Both the position numbers and the translations under genes were made by a program. Below are positions 17,177 through 26,011 of a DNA stretch of 64,000 nucleotides, in pieces (positions within the stretch are counted from its first letter, which is position 1; every line of letters begins with the position of its first letter). Source of the stretch: Clostridium homopropionicum DSM 5847 (lineage in GTDB: Bacteria > Bacillota > Clostridia > Clostridiales > Clostridiaceae); NCBI RefSeq assembly GCF_001263795.1, contig NZ_LHUR01000010.1, positions 1 to 64,000 of the forward strand, given 5' to 3'. Below the pieces are notes generated by a model. It was not told the origin of the DNA. It worked only from the letters and a program-made list of their open reading frames with translations, and searched no databases.

Positions 17177-17920
17177 CTAAAGTTCACACTCTAAGGCAAG
17201 TTTTGATTTTAATAATTTAATTTTTTCTTCATCTTTATAGGTTTCTTTAAATCTTTGATTATACTGTTTTATAAAATCTCTAGTTCTGGTATTTAAACTA
17301 TTTTGAATAGCAAATCTGCTAAACATAAAGGAATTTTCTACTGATCCTTCTTTATTTTCTGTATAAAGCATTCCATCTACAAAGCCTTCAGCTAGTGCTT
17401 TCTTAGCACTCATCCATGTTTCTTCATCCATCATCTGTGATATTTTTGCTCTGGATTTTTTCGTCTTAAGCTGATAAGCATTGATTATGGTTTCCTTTAC
17501 TTCATCCAGCACATCAGCACCATGTCTTAAATCCTTAGCTTCACCCTGAAAGTTTCCCCAAGGGTTGTGAATCATCAATATTGAAGTTGGAGACATTAGA
17601 ATTTCATCTCCTGCCATGGCTATAACTGAAGCTGCTGAAATTGCTACACCATCAATTTTTACTTTAACTTTTCCTTTATGCTCCTTTAAAGCAGTATAAA
17701 TTCTTGAAGCTGCATAAACATCTCCACCATAGGAATTAATCCAAACATTTATATCTTTACCTTTGTACTGAGCAAGCTCTGAAATAAATCCCTTGGGAGT
17801 AACATTTTCTATACCAAATAGCAAGGACCAAAAATCATCATCCATGGCAATGTCACCATCAATTCTAAGTTCTATCTCCTCCTCATTTTCTTCATTATTT
17901 TTAAAATTCCAAAATGGCAT
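17177..17920 (-). CDS. ClpP-like head maturation protease
   Basis: A Clp-fold serine protease that cleaves the capsid scaffold domain. It shows INSYGGDVYAASRIYTAL, the nucleophilic serine region DGVAISAASVIAMAGDEILM and the histidine in SILMIHNPWG, in the ClpP order. About 247 residues, slightly longer than ClpP as usual for phage S14 proteases. It starts at MPFWNF, four bases before the portal stop on the neighbouring frame, and precedes the capsid gene. Confidence 0.9.
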   Translation of the reverse strand: MPFWNFKNNEENEEEIELRIDGDIAMDDDFWSLLFGIENVTPKGFISELAQYKGKDINVWINSYGGDVYAASRIYTALKEHKGKVKVKIDGVAISAASVIAMAGDEILMSPTSILMIHNPWGNFQGEAKDLRHGADVLDEVKETIINAYQLKTKKSRAKISQMMDEETWMSAKKALAEGFVDGMLYTENKEGSVENSFMFSRFAIQNSLNTRTRDFIKQYNQRFKETYKDEEKIKLLKSKLALECEL

Positions 17921-17924
17921 TCTA

Positions 17925-19184
17925 TCACTTCCTTTCACTTATTAAATTAAACACTTCTTCCCTTAAAGCCTTAAGCTGTTCCTGCTTTCCTGCTTCGCTC
18001 ATATTGAGGGGCTCTAGATATCGGTCACCGTTCTCTATAGGGTTCATATTTTCAAGTCTTCTAATATCATTAACAGAAAGCCAACCCCATTGCCTTCCCT
18101 GTGCATAGGCTTCATATCTGGATTTAATATCTCCTCGAAGCAGTCCGCTAATATTGAATTCATAATATCTATTTTTTCTTCTTGATTCCTTTGATAATAG
18201 CTGTAGATTTAAATTCTCCTCCCACCGTTTAAACCAAGGAAGCATGGTGTAGACTATAAACTCAAGACTTTGGTGTTCAATATTGTTATTAGTGGATCTT
18301 GTTAAGTCCTGCACCAAGTGAAGAGGTATTCTAAATATCCTGCACACATCTTCTATTCTGAACCTCTTAGATTCTAAGAACTGTGCATCTGTTAGCTTCA
18401 TGGTTATTTCTTTAAACTGTCCTCCCCCTTCAAGTATCATAGGAACTCCTGCATTTGAAAGACCTGTGTAATTTTTAGTTATATCCTTTTTAAGTCTTTG
18501 AAAAGCTTCATCTCCAAGTTCATTTGGATACTGAAATATTCCACTGGTAGAAGCTCTATTATGATAGAAATTTCTTTCAAATTTATCTTGAGATAGTCCA
18601 ATATCAATAGTAAGTGCCGCATAACTAAGCGGTGTTATTCCTATATAACCGTCTAAAGTTAATCCTGGAATATGCAGAATTTCATCTCTTGTTTTAGGCT
18701 CTGTCTTCCCATCTATAAAATAAAGGAGCTTTCCAGTAGACTTATCTATATCAATCCTTACTCTGTCCCATGATATAGGTCTAAGCTCTAAAAGCTCTCC
18801 ATGCATATTAAAAACCTTTTGTGCTATAAAGTTTCCACCAAGGTTTATATTTGTCATCCCAAACTCTTTAAATTGAACTGGAGTCATTTCTGCATTTGGT
18901 GCATAATGAAGCAAGCCATATTCAACAACGTCTGTAACTTGATGCCTATTTCCTTTATCATCTTTTTCATAAAGCATAATAGGACAGCTTGCCAATGTTT
19001 CTGATAAAACTCTATTGCAGGCAAATACTGCAGAAAAACTCATAGCTGTATCTGTATCAATTCTTAAATTGTTATCTGCAGGTACTTCTTCTCCACTTAA
19101 AAAGTCCTCAGAATATTTCTGAAGAACCTCAAATAATGCATTTTGTGGAGTCATAAATAATTTCATTCTATCTCTAAATTTCAA
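17925..19184 (-). CDS. Portal protein (HK97 family)
   Basis: A 419-residue portal protein, the dodecameric DNA channel at one capsid vertex. Family landmarks include SAVFACNRVLSETLASCPI, PNAEMTPVQFKEFGM, GNFIAQKVFN, LHIPGLTLDGYIGITPL and RIPLHLVQDLTRSTNNNIEHQ. It lies between the terminase large subunit and the protease as in other HK97-type genomes. Confidence 0.93.
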   Translation of the reverse strand: MKFRDRMKLFMTPQNALFEVLQKYSEDFLSGEEVPADNNLRIDTDTAMSFSAVFACNRVLSETLASCPIMLYEKDDKGNRHQVTDVVEYGLLHYAPNAEMTPVQFKEFGMTNINLGGNFIAQKVFNMHGELLELRPISWDRVRIDIDKSTGKLLYFIDGKTEPKTRDEILHIPGLTLDGYIGITPLSYAALTIDIGLSQDKFERNFYHNRASTSGIFQYPNELGDEAFQRLKKDITKNYTGLSNAGVPMILEGGGQFKEITMKLTDAQFLESKRFRIEDVCRIFRIPLHLVQDLTRSTNNNIEHQSLEFIVYTMLPWFKRWEENLNLQLLSKESRRKNRYYEFNISGLLRGDIKSRYEAYAQGRQWGWLSVNDIRRLENMNPIENGDRYLEPLNMSEAGKQEQLKALREEVFNLISERK

Positions 19185-19195
19185 AGTATACCCCC

Positions 19196-20749
19196 CTAAT
19201 CCAGTAAACTTCTCATACCACGTTTTTCATAGATATTTTCCTTAATTTCTTTTCTAATGGCTCTGTCTAAAGCCATAATAAGTGCAACCACTCCATCTAT
19301 TTTTTCAGTGGATTTTTCTTTATCAGGCTTTATGTTTCCAGCAGGGTCAGTTCTAACATATACGTTATCCATCATCCAAGATAAAACTGGATGCCCTCCA
19401 TGAGCTATTTTCTTTTCTAAGGTTATCTTCATAAGCTCTTTAGTTGGTGGACTCATATCTTTATACCCTTGACCAAAAGGAACTACAGTAAAGCCTAAGC
19501 CTTCAAGATTTTGAACCATCTGCACGGCTCCCCAGCGGTCAAAAGCTATTTGTTTTATGTTATATTTCTTTCCTAAGTCCTCTATAAAGCTTTCAATAAA
19601 TCCATAATGAATAACATTTCCCTCTGTAGTTTTAAGAAACCCTTGCTTTGCCCACACATCATAAGGCACATGGTCACGTCTAACTCTAAGCTTTAAGTTT
19701 TCTTCTGGTATCCAAAAGAAAGGAAGTACATAATATTTATCATCTGTTGGTGTTGGTGGAAATATTAATACAAAGGCTGTAATATCATTGGTACTTGAAA
19801 GGTCAAGTCCACCATAACATTCCCTGCCTTTTAATTTATCTATATCAACAGCAAAAGAGCATTTATCCCATATATCCATAGGCATCCATCTTACTGATTG
19901 TTTTACCCACTGATTAAGTCTTAGCTGACGGAATATATTTTCTTCTGCTGGATTTTCCTTTGCACTATTAAAAGCATCTCTGACCTTTTCAATAGGTATG
20001 GTATGTCCAAGTGAAGGATTAGCTTTATACCAATTTTCCTCTAAGCTCCAATCATCCTCATCTTTAATTCCATAAATAACAGGATAAAAGGTTGGATCAA
20101 ATTTTTTACCTCTCAGAATATCATCTGCCTTTTGATGTACTTCATAACATATAGAGTTTCTATCAGTACCTGCTGTAGTAATTAAAAAGAACAGCGGCTG
20201 CATTCTAGCATCTCCACTGCCCTTGGTCATAACATCATATAATTCTCTAGTAGGTTGTGCATGAAGCTCGTCAAATATAACTCCATGTACATTAAGTCCA
20301 TGTTTTGAAAACGCCTCAGAGGATAGCACTTGATAAAAACTTCCTAAAGGCATATATACTAATCTCTTTTGAGATATTATAGGTTTTATCCTTTTCTTAA
20401 GTGCAGGGCATTGGTCAACCATATCTACAGCTACATCAAATACTATTGAAGCTTGCTGCCTGTCAGCTGCACAGCCATAAACCTCAGCTCCCCATTCACT
20501 ATCTGCACAGGTAAGATAAAGTGCTATAGCTGCCGCAATTTCAGATTTACCATTCTTTTTAGGTATTTCAACATAGGCTGTGTTATATTGCCTAAATCCA
20601 TTATCTTTAACAGTTCCAAATATATCTCTGATTATTTTATCCTGCCAAGGAAGTAAATCAAAAGGAACTCCATGCCATACTCCTTTGGTATGCTTAAGAT
20701 TGTTTATAAAATTTACAGCTCTTTGAGCTTTTATTTCATCAAACATCAC
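19196..20749 (-). CDS. terL: Terminase large subunit
   Basis: A 517-residue packaging motor. The ATPase part shows VEIPKKNGKSEIAAAIALY (Walker A-like) near residue 60 and VHGVIFDELHAQP (Walker B, Asp-Glu) near residue 155, then LITTAGTDRNS. The nuclease part has YGGLDLSSTNDITAFVLIF and KQIAFDRWGA with conserved aspartates. It overlaps the small subunit stop by four bases and is followed by portal. Confidence 0.94.
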   Translation of the reverse strand: MMFDEIKAQRAVNFINNLKHTKGVWHGVPFDLLPWQDKIIRDIFGTVKDNGFRQYNTAYVEIPKKNGKSEIAAAIALYLTCADSEWGAEVYGCAADRQQASIVFDVAVDMVDQCPALKKRIKPIISQKRLVYMPLGSFYQVLSSEAFSKHGLNVHGVIFDELHAQPTRELYDVMTKGSGDARMQPLFFLITTAGTDRNSICYEVHQKADDILRGKKFDPTFYPVIYGIKDEDDWSLEENWYKANPSLGHTIPIEKVRDAFNSAKENPAEENIFRQLRLNQWVKQSVRWMPMDIWDKCSFAVDIDKLKGRECYGGLDLSSTNDITAFVLIFPPTPTDDKYYVLPFFWIPEENLKLRVRRDHVPYDVWAKQGFLKTTEGNVIHYGFIESFIEDLGKKYNIKQIAFDRWGAVQMVQNLEGLGFTVVPFGQGYKDMSPPTKELMKITLEKKIAHGGHPVLSWMMDNVYVRTDPAGNIKPDKEKSTEKIDGVVALIMALDRAIRKEIKENIYEKRGMRSLLD

Positions 20750-21219
20750 TTCACCACCCTAAGGATATCCTCCATTGGGTCCTCAGAACTTCCCTCTATT
20801 GTAGATACTGCTATTCTTGACCTTGCAGCAGGAGTAAGTCCAAACTCTGAGCAAAAGTCCTTCATAATTTTAAGATAAGTCTGAGCGATGGATACTTGAG
20901 GAACCTGCTGAATATATCCTGATGGAGTTTTAAAAATAGTGCCATGCTTTGATAAAAACTCTTCTGCTTCCTTCCACCTTGCATAGGCTTGGCAGTAACC
21001 TGCAAAAGCTGAGGCATCTACTTGAGTTAAGACACCTATAGCTTCTAGGGTTTTACTCATCCTTCTCCATTCCTTCTTAGCTTCTGTTTCAAGCCAAGTT
21101 GGACATTTTGGAGCCTTTTTCTCTGGTTTTGGTTCATTTTGATTAAGTGGTCTTTTCCCTGGATTTCCTTCAAGAACTTTAATTGCTGTAGGCTTTGGTT
21201 TTCTTCCTCTCTGTGCCAT
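20746..21219 (-). CDS. terS: Terminase small subunit (P27 family)
   Basis: About 157 residues. Opens MAQRGRKPKPTAIKVLEG then NPGKRPLN, the hallmark of P27-type small terminases, followed by PTWLETEAKKEWRRM and LDVDASAFAGYCQAYARW-like helices. It recognises phage DNA for packaging. Start chosen at MAQRG, 7-8 bases after AGGAGG. Unusually, about 4 kb of methyltransferase and small genes separate it from the HNH/cos-like region. Confidence 0.9.
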   Translation of the reverse strand: MAQRGRKPKPTAIKVLEGNPGKRPLNQNEPKPEKKAPKCPTWLETEAKKEWRRMSKTLEAIGVLTQVDASAFAGYCQAYARWKEAEEFLSKHGTIFKTPSGYIQQVPQVSIAQTYLKIMKDFCSEFGLTPAARSRIAVSTIEGSSEDPMEDILRVVK

Positions 21220-21278
21220 AGGTATCACCTCCTCTTTTGGCTAACTAAAAAAGAGCCTACAATCGTAGACCCTTAAAC

Positions 21279-21494
21279 TCATTTTGTTTTTCCTTTTATC
21301 CCCTTGTAGTTGTAATTTCCTCTTTTAACTTCTTCATATTCAGCTTCTACAGCTTCTTTATAATCACTACGTTTCCTTTCCTTTTCCTTGCAGCTTAAGC
21401 AAATGCAATCCTCATTATACATTGACATTATTCTGCCCTCTTTTAAGCTTTCTCCACAGCGATCACAGGTTTTCTGAGTAAAAAATCTATCCAT
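21279..21494 (-). CDS. Small zinc-ribbon-like phage protein
   Basis: A 71-residue protein with CDRCGESL near the N-terminus and CICLSCKEKE in the middle, two Cys-x-x-Cys pairs that could hold one zinc, then an acidic/basic helical tail. It overlaps the preceding gene by 8 bp. Function unknown; small zinc proteins of this form are common near packaging genes in clostridial phages. Confidence 0.65.
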   Translation of the reverse strand: MDRFFTQKTCDRCGESLKEGRIMSMYNEDCICLSCKEKERKRSDYKEAVEAEYEEVKRGNYNYKGIKGKTK

Positions 21495-22239
21495 TTATTT
21501 CAGCACTTCCTTCCTGTTGTAATTTTCTAAAAGCACAACTGCCTTCAAGATTTGAAAGAAGTGTTTTCCTTATATCTTTATACTTACTTCCATTCATGCC
21601 AAGGCGAATGAGCCAAGTTCTGAATGCATATTTAGGGTTATCCTCCTGAGCCTGCTTAAAAGAGGTGTGTTTTAATTTTTGTGCGTTCACATTTATTAAA
21701 GATACAAGTTCTATAAATGCATATATTTTTTCATGGCTTAAGATTTCACCTAATAGCTTAAAGGTAAAGGTTCCTTTCTCAAAATCAAAGAATATGCCTT
21801 TGCAACCATCAGTTCCAACTTCAGTAATAGCATTTTGAAATTCTTCTAAAGTTTCTGTTCTCTTTAAATTCAAATTCTTTATAAAGGTTTTCTCAATAAA
21901 AGGTTCTTTTAATTCTAAGGTTTTAACAATTAACTGCTGTTTACTGTAAAGCATATTTAAAATATTCATTAGTGTTCTTCCTGTATGCTCTCCTAATGGA
22001 ATTTCTAAATTAAAACTATCAATAGCTGTAGCCTCTATTTTTTCTTCAGAATCCTCTCCCTTTAAAATTTCGTTAAGTTTAACAAACCTACCTTGCGAAG
22101 TTATAATGGTTCCTTGCCTATCTATTGTGTAGATTTCCTTTTCCGTTTTAATTTCATAGGCAAAGCTTGGTGCTCCAAGATACTTTGCTTGAGAACCTAA
22201 GGCTTCACTTAAAATTTTAACTATTTCTTTTCTATCCAT
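21487..22239 (-). CDS. Hypothetical phage protein, 250 residues
   Basis: No domain recognised. The middle contains IPLGEHTGRTLMNILNMLYS and a C-terminal helical part ending with RTWLIRLGMNGSKYKDIRKTLLSNLEG. The longest frame would begin upstream at 22,299 but that part overlaps a conserved leader repeat; the start MDRKEIV is taken because GGAGG is 7 bases before it. It is preceded by a repeat shared with the next upstream gene, so the two are probably coregulated. Confidence 0.65.
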   Translation of the reverse strand: MDRKEIVKILSEALGSQAKYLGAPSFAYEIKTEKEIYTIDRQGTIITSQGRFVKLNEILKGEDSEEKIEATAIDSFNLEIPLGEHTGRTLMNILNMLYSKQQLIVKTLELKEPFIEKTFIKNLNLKRTETLEEFQNAITEVGTDGCKGIFFDFEKGTFTFKLLGEILSHEKIYAFIELVSLINVNAQKLKHTSFKQAQEDNPKYAFRTWLIRLGMNGSKYKDIRKTLLSNLEGSCAFRKLQQEGSAEING

Positions 22240-22252
22240 CTTCATTCCTCCC

Positions 22253-22288
22253 TGTGTTTTGGTAGTTACATATATCACTCTAAACACA
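22253..22288 (-). promoter_or_regulatory. Leader repeat D, copy 1
   Basis: On the minus strand: TGTGTTT, AGAGTGATATAT, GTA, then AAAACACA, ending just before the ribosome site. The outer TGTGTTT and AAACACA arms are complementary. The same layout recurs at 22,680-22,716 before the neighbouring gene. Confidence 0.5.
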
Positions 22289-22321
22289 GTTAATAGCAAG
22301 TACTTTGTATAAATATTTTAA

Positions 22322-22352
22322 GAAGAAAACAGGCCCTTCAGCCTGCTTCTGT
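22322..22352 (-). terminator. Weak intrinsic terminator
   Basis: On the minus strand CAGGC pairs with GCCTG over a six-base loop and is followed by TTTTCTTCTT. It lies directly after the stop of the 103-residue gene at 22,353, so each of the two repeat-D genes seems to be its own unit. Confidence 0.45.
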
Positions 22353-22664
22353 CTAATTTTCAATCGCTGTGTACCTTGGGTAGGTGTAGCCTTCTGAATC
22401 TACTAAAATGCTTTTCTTTGTTTTTGTGTTCCTAACCCTTATGCATCTTAGCTCTCCTTTTTCGTTGCAACCACCATCTTCTTTGGTTATCCAAGGCTGG
22501 TCTTTGCAGAAGTCTTTTGCAAATTCTTTAAATTCCTCATCTCTTAGTTCAATTTCTTTTGTAACTTCGTAGGCTGTTCCTTTTACTCCATCCTTCTTAG
22601 CTTCTTTTGTAAGTTCTTTAAGTTCCTTTAAATTTAAAACCTTTCTTCCAAATAATGCTATCAT
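22353..22664 (-). CDS. Hypothetical phage protein, 103 residues
   Basis: No confident family. It is highly charged in its first half (LKELKELTKEAKKDG, EIELRDEEFKEFAKDF) and has ITKEDGGCNEKGELRCIRVRN near the end, possibly a small DUF of clostridial phages. Its ATG has TTGGAGG 8 bases upstream, and a copy of leader repeat D ends just before that. Confidence 0.6.
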   Translation of the reverse strand: MIALFGRKVLNLKELKELTKEAKKDGVKGTAYEVTKEIELRDEEFKEFAKDFCKDQPWITKEDGGCNEKGELRCIRVRNTKTKKSILVDSEGYTYPRYTAIEN

Positions 22665-22679
22665 TCTAAAACCTCCAAG

Positions 22680-22716
22680 TGTGTTTTTGTTATACTATAT
22701 ATCACTCTAAAACACA
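22680..22716 (-). promoter_or_regulatory. Leader repeat D, copy 2
   Basis: On the minus strand: TGTGTTTT, AGAGTGATATATAGTA, TAAC, AAAAACACA. The outer arms TGTGTTTT and AAAACACA are complementary. It matches copy 1 in sequence and in its position 8-16 bases before the ribosome site. Confidence 0.5.
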
Positions 22717-22731
22717 CATATATCAAGCATT

Positions 22732-24081
22732 TCATTCACTTTTGGGTAAACTTTTAGCTACTGCAAAAGCAACATTTACAGTTACTGCATTGCCAGCTTG
22801 TTTATAAAGCTGAGCATCTGAATTAACAGCTTTAGCTTTTTCAAATAGTTCATCTGGGAAGCCTTGAAGCCTAAAGCATTCTTTAGGAGTTAGTCTGCGA
22901 ATGCGATAATTACTATCAAGTGTTCCAACAGCACATGAAGTATCTAAAGTACCAGTAATCCCTTTGCCAACTCTACCTCTTCTAGTTGTACTATTAGGGA
23001 AATTCAAATATATACTATCACCAATATTTGCTTCTACATAACCTTTTTTAGTGGCATTTTTTATTGCAACTCCATGCCTATCTTGGCTTGTTAAAGTAAA
23101 CATTGGCTCATCAGCGTTTTTCATTCTTCTGCCATTTTGTCTTTTATCATTTCTCTCTGGTGTAATAACAGGATAAGCTTCAAAAACAGCACTATTCATT
23201 GCAGTTCTGTTAACCACTCCTGCTGTATATCTTGAAGTTATACACCTTGAAGTTTCAGTCAGCTGTGGTTTGGTATTCGATTGATCTATAAAATATAATC
23301 CTGTTTTAGCACCTAACCCTCCACCATTTGCTGTTAAAGCAGGTGAAATTCCTTCTGAATTATAAACATTTCCACTTGCTCCATTGCCACTTGGGTTAAT
23401 ATTACCGATACAATAAAGACCAGTTTTAGCACCAACTCCTCCTGCACTACTTTGAATAGTACAAGAAACACCCTCAGCATCATATACTCTATATCCTTGA
23501 CTTCCACCTATAATTTGCTTAAGAGCTGCTGTGTTTTCTCCTGTGATAGGTAATACTTCTCGTCTACCTCTGGTTCTAAGATTTGCAATAATGAACACGC
23601 GCTCTCGGTTTTGGGGAACTCCGAAGTCTTTAGAGTTAAGCACCTGCCAGATTGCATCATACCCTGTTTGGTCCAGTTCAGAGAGAACTGTGGCAAAGTC
23701 AAATCCATTATTAATTGATAGCAGGTTTTTAACGTTCTCAATAAGTAAGTATGTGGGTTTATCTTTTTCTTCTTTGCCTTTGATGAGGTCAATAATGCTG
23801 AAATAAATTCCACTTCTTTTTCCTCTGATTCCTCGCTGTTTTCCTGCCACTGAGATGTCTTGGCATGGGAATCCGAAGCACCAGATATCTGCTCTTGGGA
23901 TTTCTTCTGGTCTGAGTTTTGTAACATCATCTGCATACCACTCTCCTTCTGTATCATACATAGCTCTATATGATTTAACTGCAAATTTATCTTTTTCACA
24001 AAATCCAATACATTTATGACCTGCTAATTCTAAACCTAATCTAAAGCCACCTATTCCAGCACAAAAATCAAGGAAGGTCAT
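22732..24081 (-). CDS. DNA (cytosine-5-)-methyltransferase, phage-encoded
   Basis: A complete C5 methyltransferase of about 449 residues. Motif I FCAGIGGFRLGLELAG, catalytic GFPCQDIS (Cys73), motif VI ENVKNLL, motif VIII QNRERVFIIA, motif IX LTPKECFRLQGFPD and motif X YKQAGNAVTVNVA are all present, with a long target-recognition region of about 200 residues between VIII and IX. It uses AdoMet to methylate cytosine; the target site is unknown. No restriction partner is adjacent, so it is likely an orphan protecting phage DNA. I start at MTFLDF, one base after the preceding stop; the longer frame would run into that gene. Confidence 0.9.
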   Translation of the reverse strand: MTFLDFCAGIGGFRLGLELAGHKCIGFCEKDKFAVKSYRAMYDTEGEWYADDVTKLRPEEIPRADIWCFGFPCQDISVAGKQRGIRGKRSGIYFSIIDLIKGKEEKDKPTYLLIENVKNLLSINNGFDFATVLSELDQTGYDAIWQVLNSKDFGVPQNRERVFIIANLRTRGRREVLPITGENTAALKQIIGGSQGYRVYDAEGVSCTIQSSAGGVGAKTGLYCIGNINPSGNGASGNVYNSEGISPALTANGGGLGAKTGLYFIDQSNTKPQLTETSRCITSRYTAGVVNRTAMNSAVFEAYPVITPERNDKRQNGRRMKNADEPMFTLTSQDRHGVAIKNATKKGYVEANIGDSIYLNFPNSTTRRGRVGKGITGTLDTSCAVGTLDSNYRIRRLTPKECFRLQGFPDELFEKAKAVNSDAQLYKQAGNAVTVNVAFAVAKSLPKSE

Positions 24082-24082
24082 A

Positions 24083-25345
24083 TTAATCACAACCTTCCTT
24101 TTTGATATCAGCATATTTTATTTTTTCACCATCTCTAATTAAGAAAACTCCATCTTCTCCAACAGCTTCAATGAATCTTTTAACAATAACATCACAATAT
24201 TTTTCATCAAGTTCTACTGCATAGCATATCCTACCCGTCTGCTCACAGGCAATTAATGTAGAACCACTTCCTGCAAATGGCTCGTAAATAATGCAATTGG
24301 TCATACTGCTATTTTGTATTGGATAGGCCATTAAAGGTACTGGCTTCATAGTTGGATGATCGGGACTTTTTTTAGGTCTATCAAAATTCCAAACAGTTGT
24401 CTGTTTTCTATCTGAATACCACCTATGTTTTCCTGTTGGTTTCCAACCATAGAGCACTGGCTCATGTTGCCACTGATAATCGCTTCGCCCTAATACTAGG
24501 CTCTGTTTTACCCAAATACACACATTTGCTAAATGAAATCCTGCATCCTTAAAAGCTTTTCTAAAGTTAAGTCCTTCAGTATCAGCATGAAAAATATAAG
24601 CTCCAGCTCCATCATCTAAAACCTCAAAAGCATTTTTATATGCTGCAAGTAGAAAATCATAAAATTTACTGTCTTCCATATTATCATTTTTTATAACTCT
24701 CTCATTTTCTTTGCCTGCTGAGTAATTGACATTATAAGGCGGATCAGTAACACAAAGGTTTGCCTTTTTTCCTTCCATCAGCCTTTCAACATCTGAAAGC
24801 TTTGTACTATCACCACAAATAAGTCTATGCTTTCCTAAAAGCCAAATATCTCCTGCTTTAGATATTGGATTTTTAATTTCTTCAAGTACCTTATCTGTAT
24901 CAAAGTCATCTTCCTTCACATCTTTATCATGAACCTTAGAAAATAGGTCATCTATTTCAGCAGCATCAAAACCTGTAAGCGATACATCAAACATTGATTT
25001 ATCTAAGTCCTCTAAAAGTTCAGCAAGCTTTGGCATATCCCAATCACCACTTACTTTGTTTAAAGCAATATTTAATGCCTTTTCCTCAGCTTCATCCATT
25101 TCAACAACAACACATTCAACCTCTGCTACTCCCTGCTCCTTTAGAATTTTGAATCGTTGATGCCCTCCAACGATATGTCCTGTTTTCTTATTCCAAATTA
25201 CTGGTTGAACATAGCCAAAGGTTTCAATTGACCTTTTAAGCTTTTCATATTCTGGATCACCCTTTTTTAAATCTTTACGTGGATTATATTTAGCTGGATT
25301 TAATTTCTCAACAGCTATTTTTTGAATATCCAATACTTTCACCAT
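24083..25345 (-). CDS. ParB-N/DNA methyltransferase fusion (N4/N6 type)
   Basis: A 420-residue two-part protein. Residues 1-100 are a ParB/Srx-like nuclease-fold domain (LNPAKYNPRKDLKKGD, YVQPVIWNKKTGHIVGGHQR). Residues about 165-410 are an amino-methyltransferase with DPPYNVNYS near residue 201 and FAGSGSTLIACEQTGR near 356; catalytic motif before the AdoMet motif marks the beta-class order. Such fusions are frequent in phages next to terminase genes. The target base (adenine or cytosine N4) cannot be told. It precedes the C5 methyltransferase with a two-base gap. Confidence 0.9.
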   Translation of the reverse strand: MVKVLDIQKIAVEKLNPAKYNPRKDLKKGDPEYEKLKRSIETFGYVQPVIWNKKTGHIVGGHQRFKILKEQGVAEVECVVVEMDEAEEKALNIALNKVSGDWDMPKLAELLEDLDKSMFDVSLTGFDAAEIDDLFSKVHDKDVKEDDFDTDKVLEEIKNPISKAGDIWLLGKHRLICGDSTKLSDVERLMEGKKANLCVTDPPYNVNYSAGKENERVIKNDNMEDSKFYDFLLAAYKNAFEVLDDGAGAYIFHADTEGLNFRKAFKDAGFHLANVCIWVKQSLVLGRSDYQWQHEPVLYGWKPTGKHRWYSDRKQTTVWNFDRPKKSPDHPTMKPVPLMAYPIQNSSMTNCIIYEPFAGSGSTLIACEQTGRICYAVELDEKYCDVIVKRFIEAVGEDGVFLIRDGEKIKYADIKKEGCD

Positions 25346-25467
25346 CCTTTATAAAAATCAATAAAAATACACCCTAAAAAGCCTATGTTTTAACATAACT
25401 TTTTTAAGGTGTAACACTTCTTAAACCTTTTAAATTCAATAGTTGTTTATATTCAACGTTGGTCTTA

Positions 25468-25560
25468 TACCCCGCCCCTAGAATTATGCGATTTTTAGTA
25501 CGAAGGGGACCGCCCGACGTAGGGTTTTTAGGCTGTAAGGAAATAGTACCCCCTCCCCTG
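25468..25560. other. GC-rich, gene-free stretch: candidate cos/packaging site
   Basis: Within a 271-bp gap between the HNH endonuclease and the ParB-methyltransferase, base composition changes sharply to runs such as CCCCGCCCCTAG, AAGGGGACCGCCCGACG and ACCCCCTCCCCTG, unlike the AT-rich surroundings. Cohesive-end sites of HK97-type phages of Gram-positive hosts often lie beside the HNH gene and have such GC-rich ends. The nick positions cannot be seen, so this is inference. Confidence 0.45.
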
Positions 25561-25616
25561 CTAAAAAATTATCAACAGGTTGTCTACAGATTACCAACAA
25601 ACTCTTGTTTATAACT

Positions 25617-25997
25617 CTAATAGGAGTAAACTCTTCCTTTCTTTCCCCATCTTCCATCTTCCTTAGCAGTCTTCTTATCATGACAGCACTTGCATAAAGC
25701 TTGCCAGTTACTCTCGTCCCAGAACAATCTTTCATCACCTTCATGAGGCTTAATGTGGTCAACCACTTCAGCAGCAGTAACAATACCCTTTCTTTTACAT
25801 TCCTCACAAAGTGGGTGCTCGAGTAGGAACTGCTTGCGAAGCTTCCTCCACTTGCTTGTGTTATAAAGGTAGCTGTAAGGTCTACAGTTTTTATTGTAGC
25901 TTTGATCTATTTCCTTTTGATGTTTTTCACAGTACCTACCTTCTGTAAGCTCTGGACAGTTTGGGTAGCTACAAGGCTTCCTTGGTTTTCTTGGCAT
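25617..25997 (-). CDS. HNH endonuclease (packaging-associated)
   Basis: A 126-residue HNH protein. It shows an N-terminal Cys cluster (CSYPNCPELTEGRYCEKHQ), then CEECKRKGIVTAAEVVDHI, KPHEGDERLFWDESNWQAL and CKCCHDKKTAKED: the H-N-H core with two Cys-x-x-Cys zinc pairs. Such proteins act with terminase to cut cos sites in HK97-type phages. It lies next to the GC-rich stretch that may be cos. It starts MPRKPRK, with the ribosome site formed by the end of the small gene upstream. Confidence 0.9.
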   Translation of the reverse strand: MPRKPRKPCSYPNCPELTEGRYCEKHQKEIDQSYNKNCRPYSYLYNTSKWRKLRKQFLLEHPLCEECKRKGIVTAAEVVDHIKPHEGDERLFWDESNWQALCKCCHDKKTAKEDGRWGKKGRVYSY

Positions 25998-26011
25998 AGC
26001 TACTGTTCCTC

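Noticed and set aside
23508-24008. 166-codon alternate frame inside the C5 methyltransferase, considered as another overprinted gene
   Set aside because: No ribosome site and no recognisable domain, whereas the methyltransferase frame has all motifs.
25484-25807. 107-codon minus-strand frame over the cos-like stretch
   Set aside because: It overlaps the HNH gene in another frame, has no ribosome site and covers the GC-rich gap; a shadow frame.
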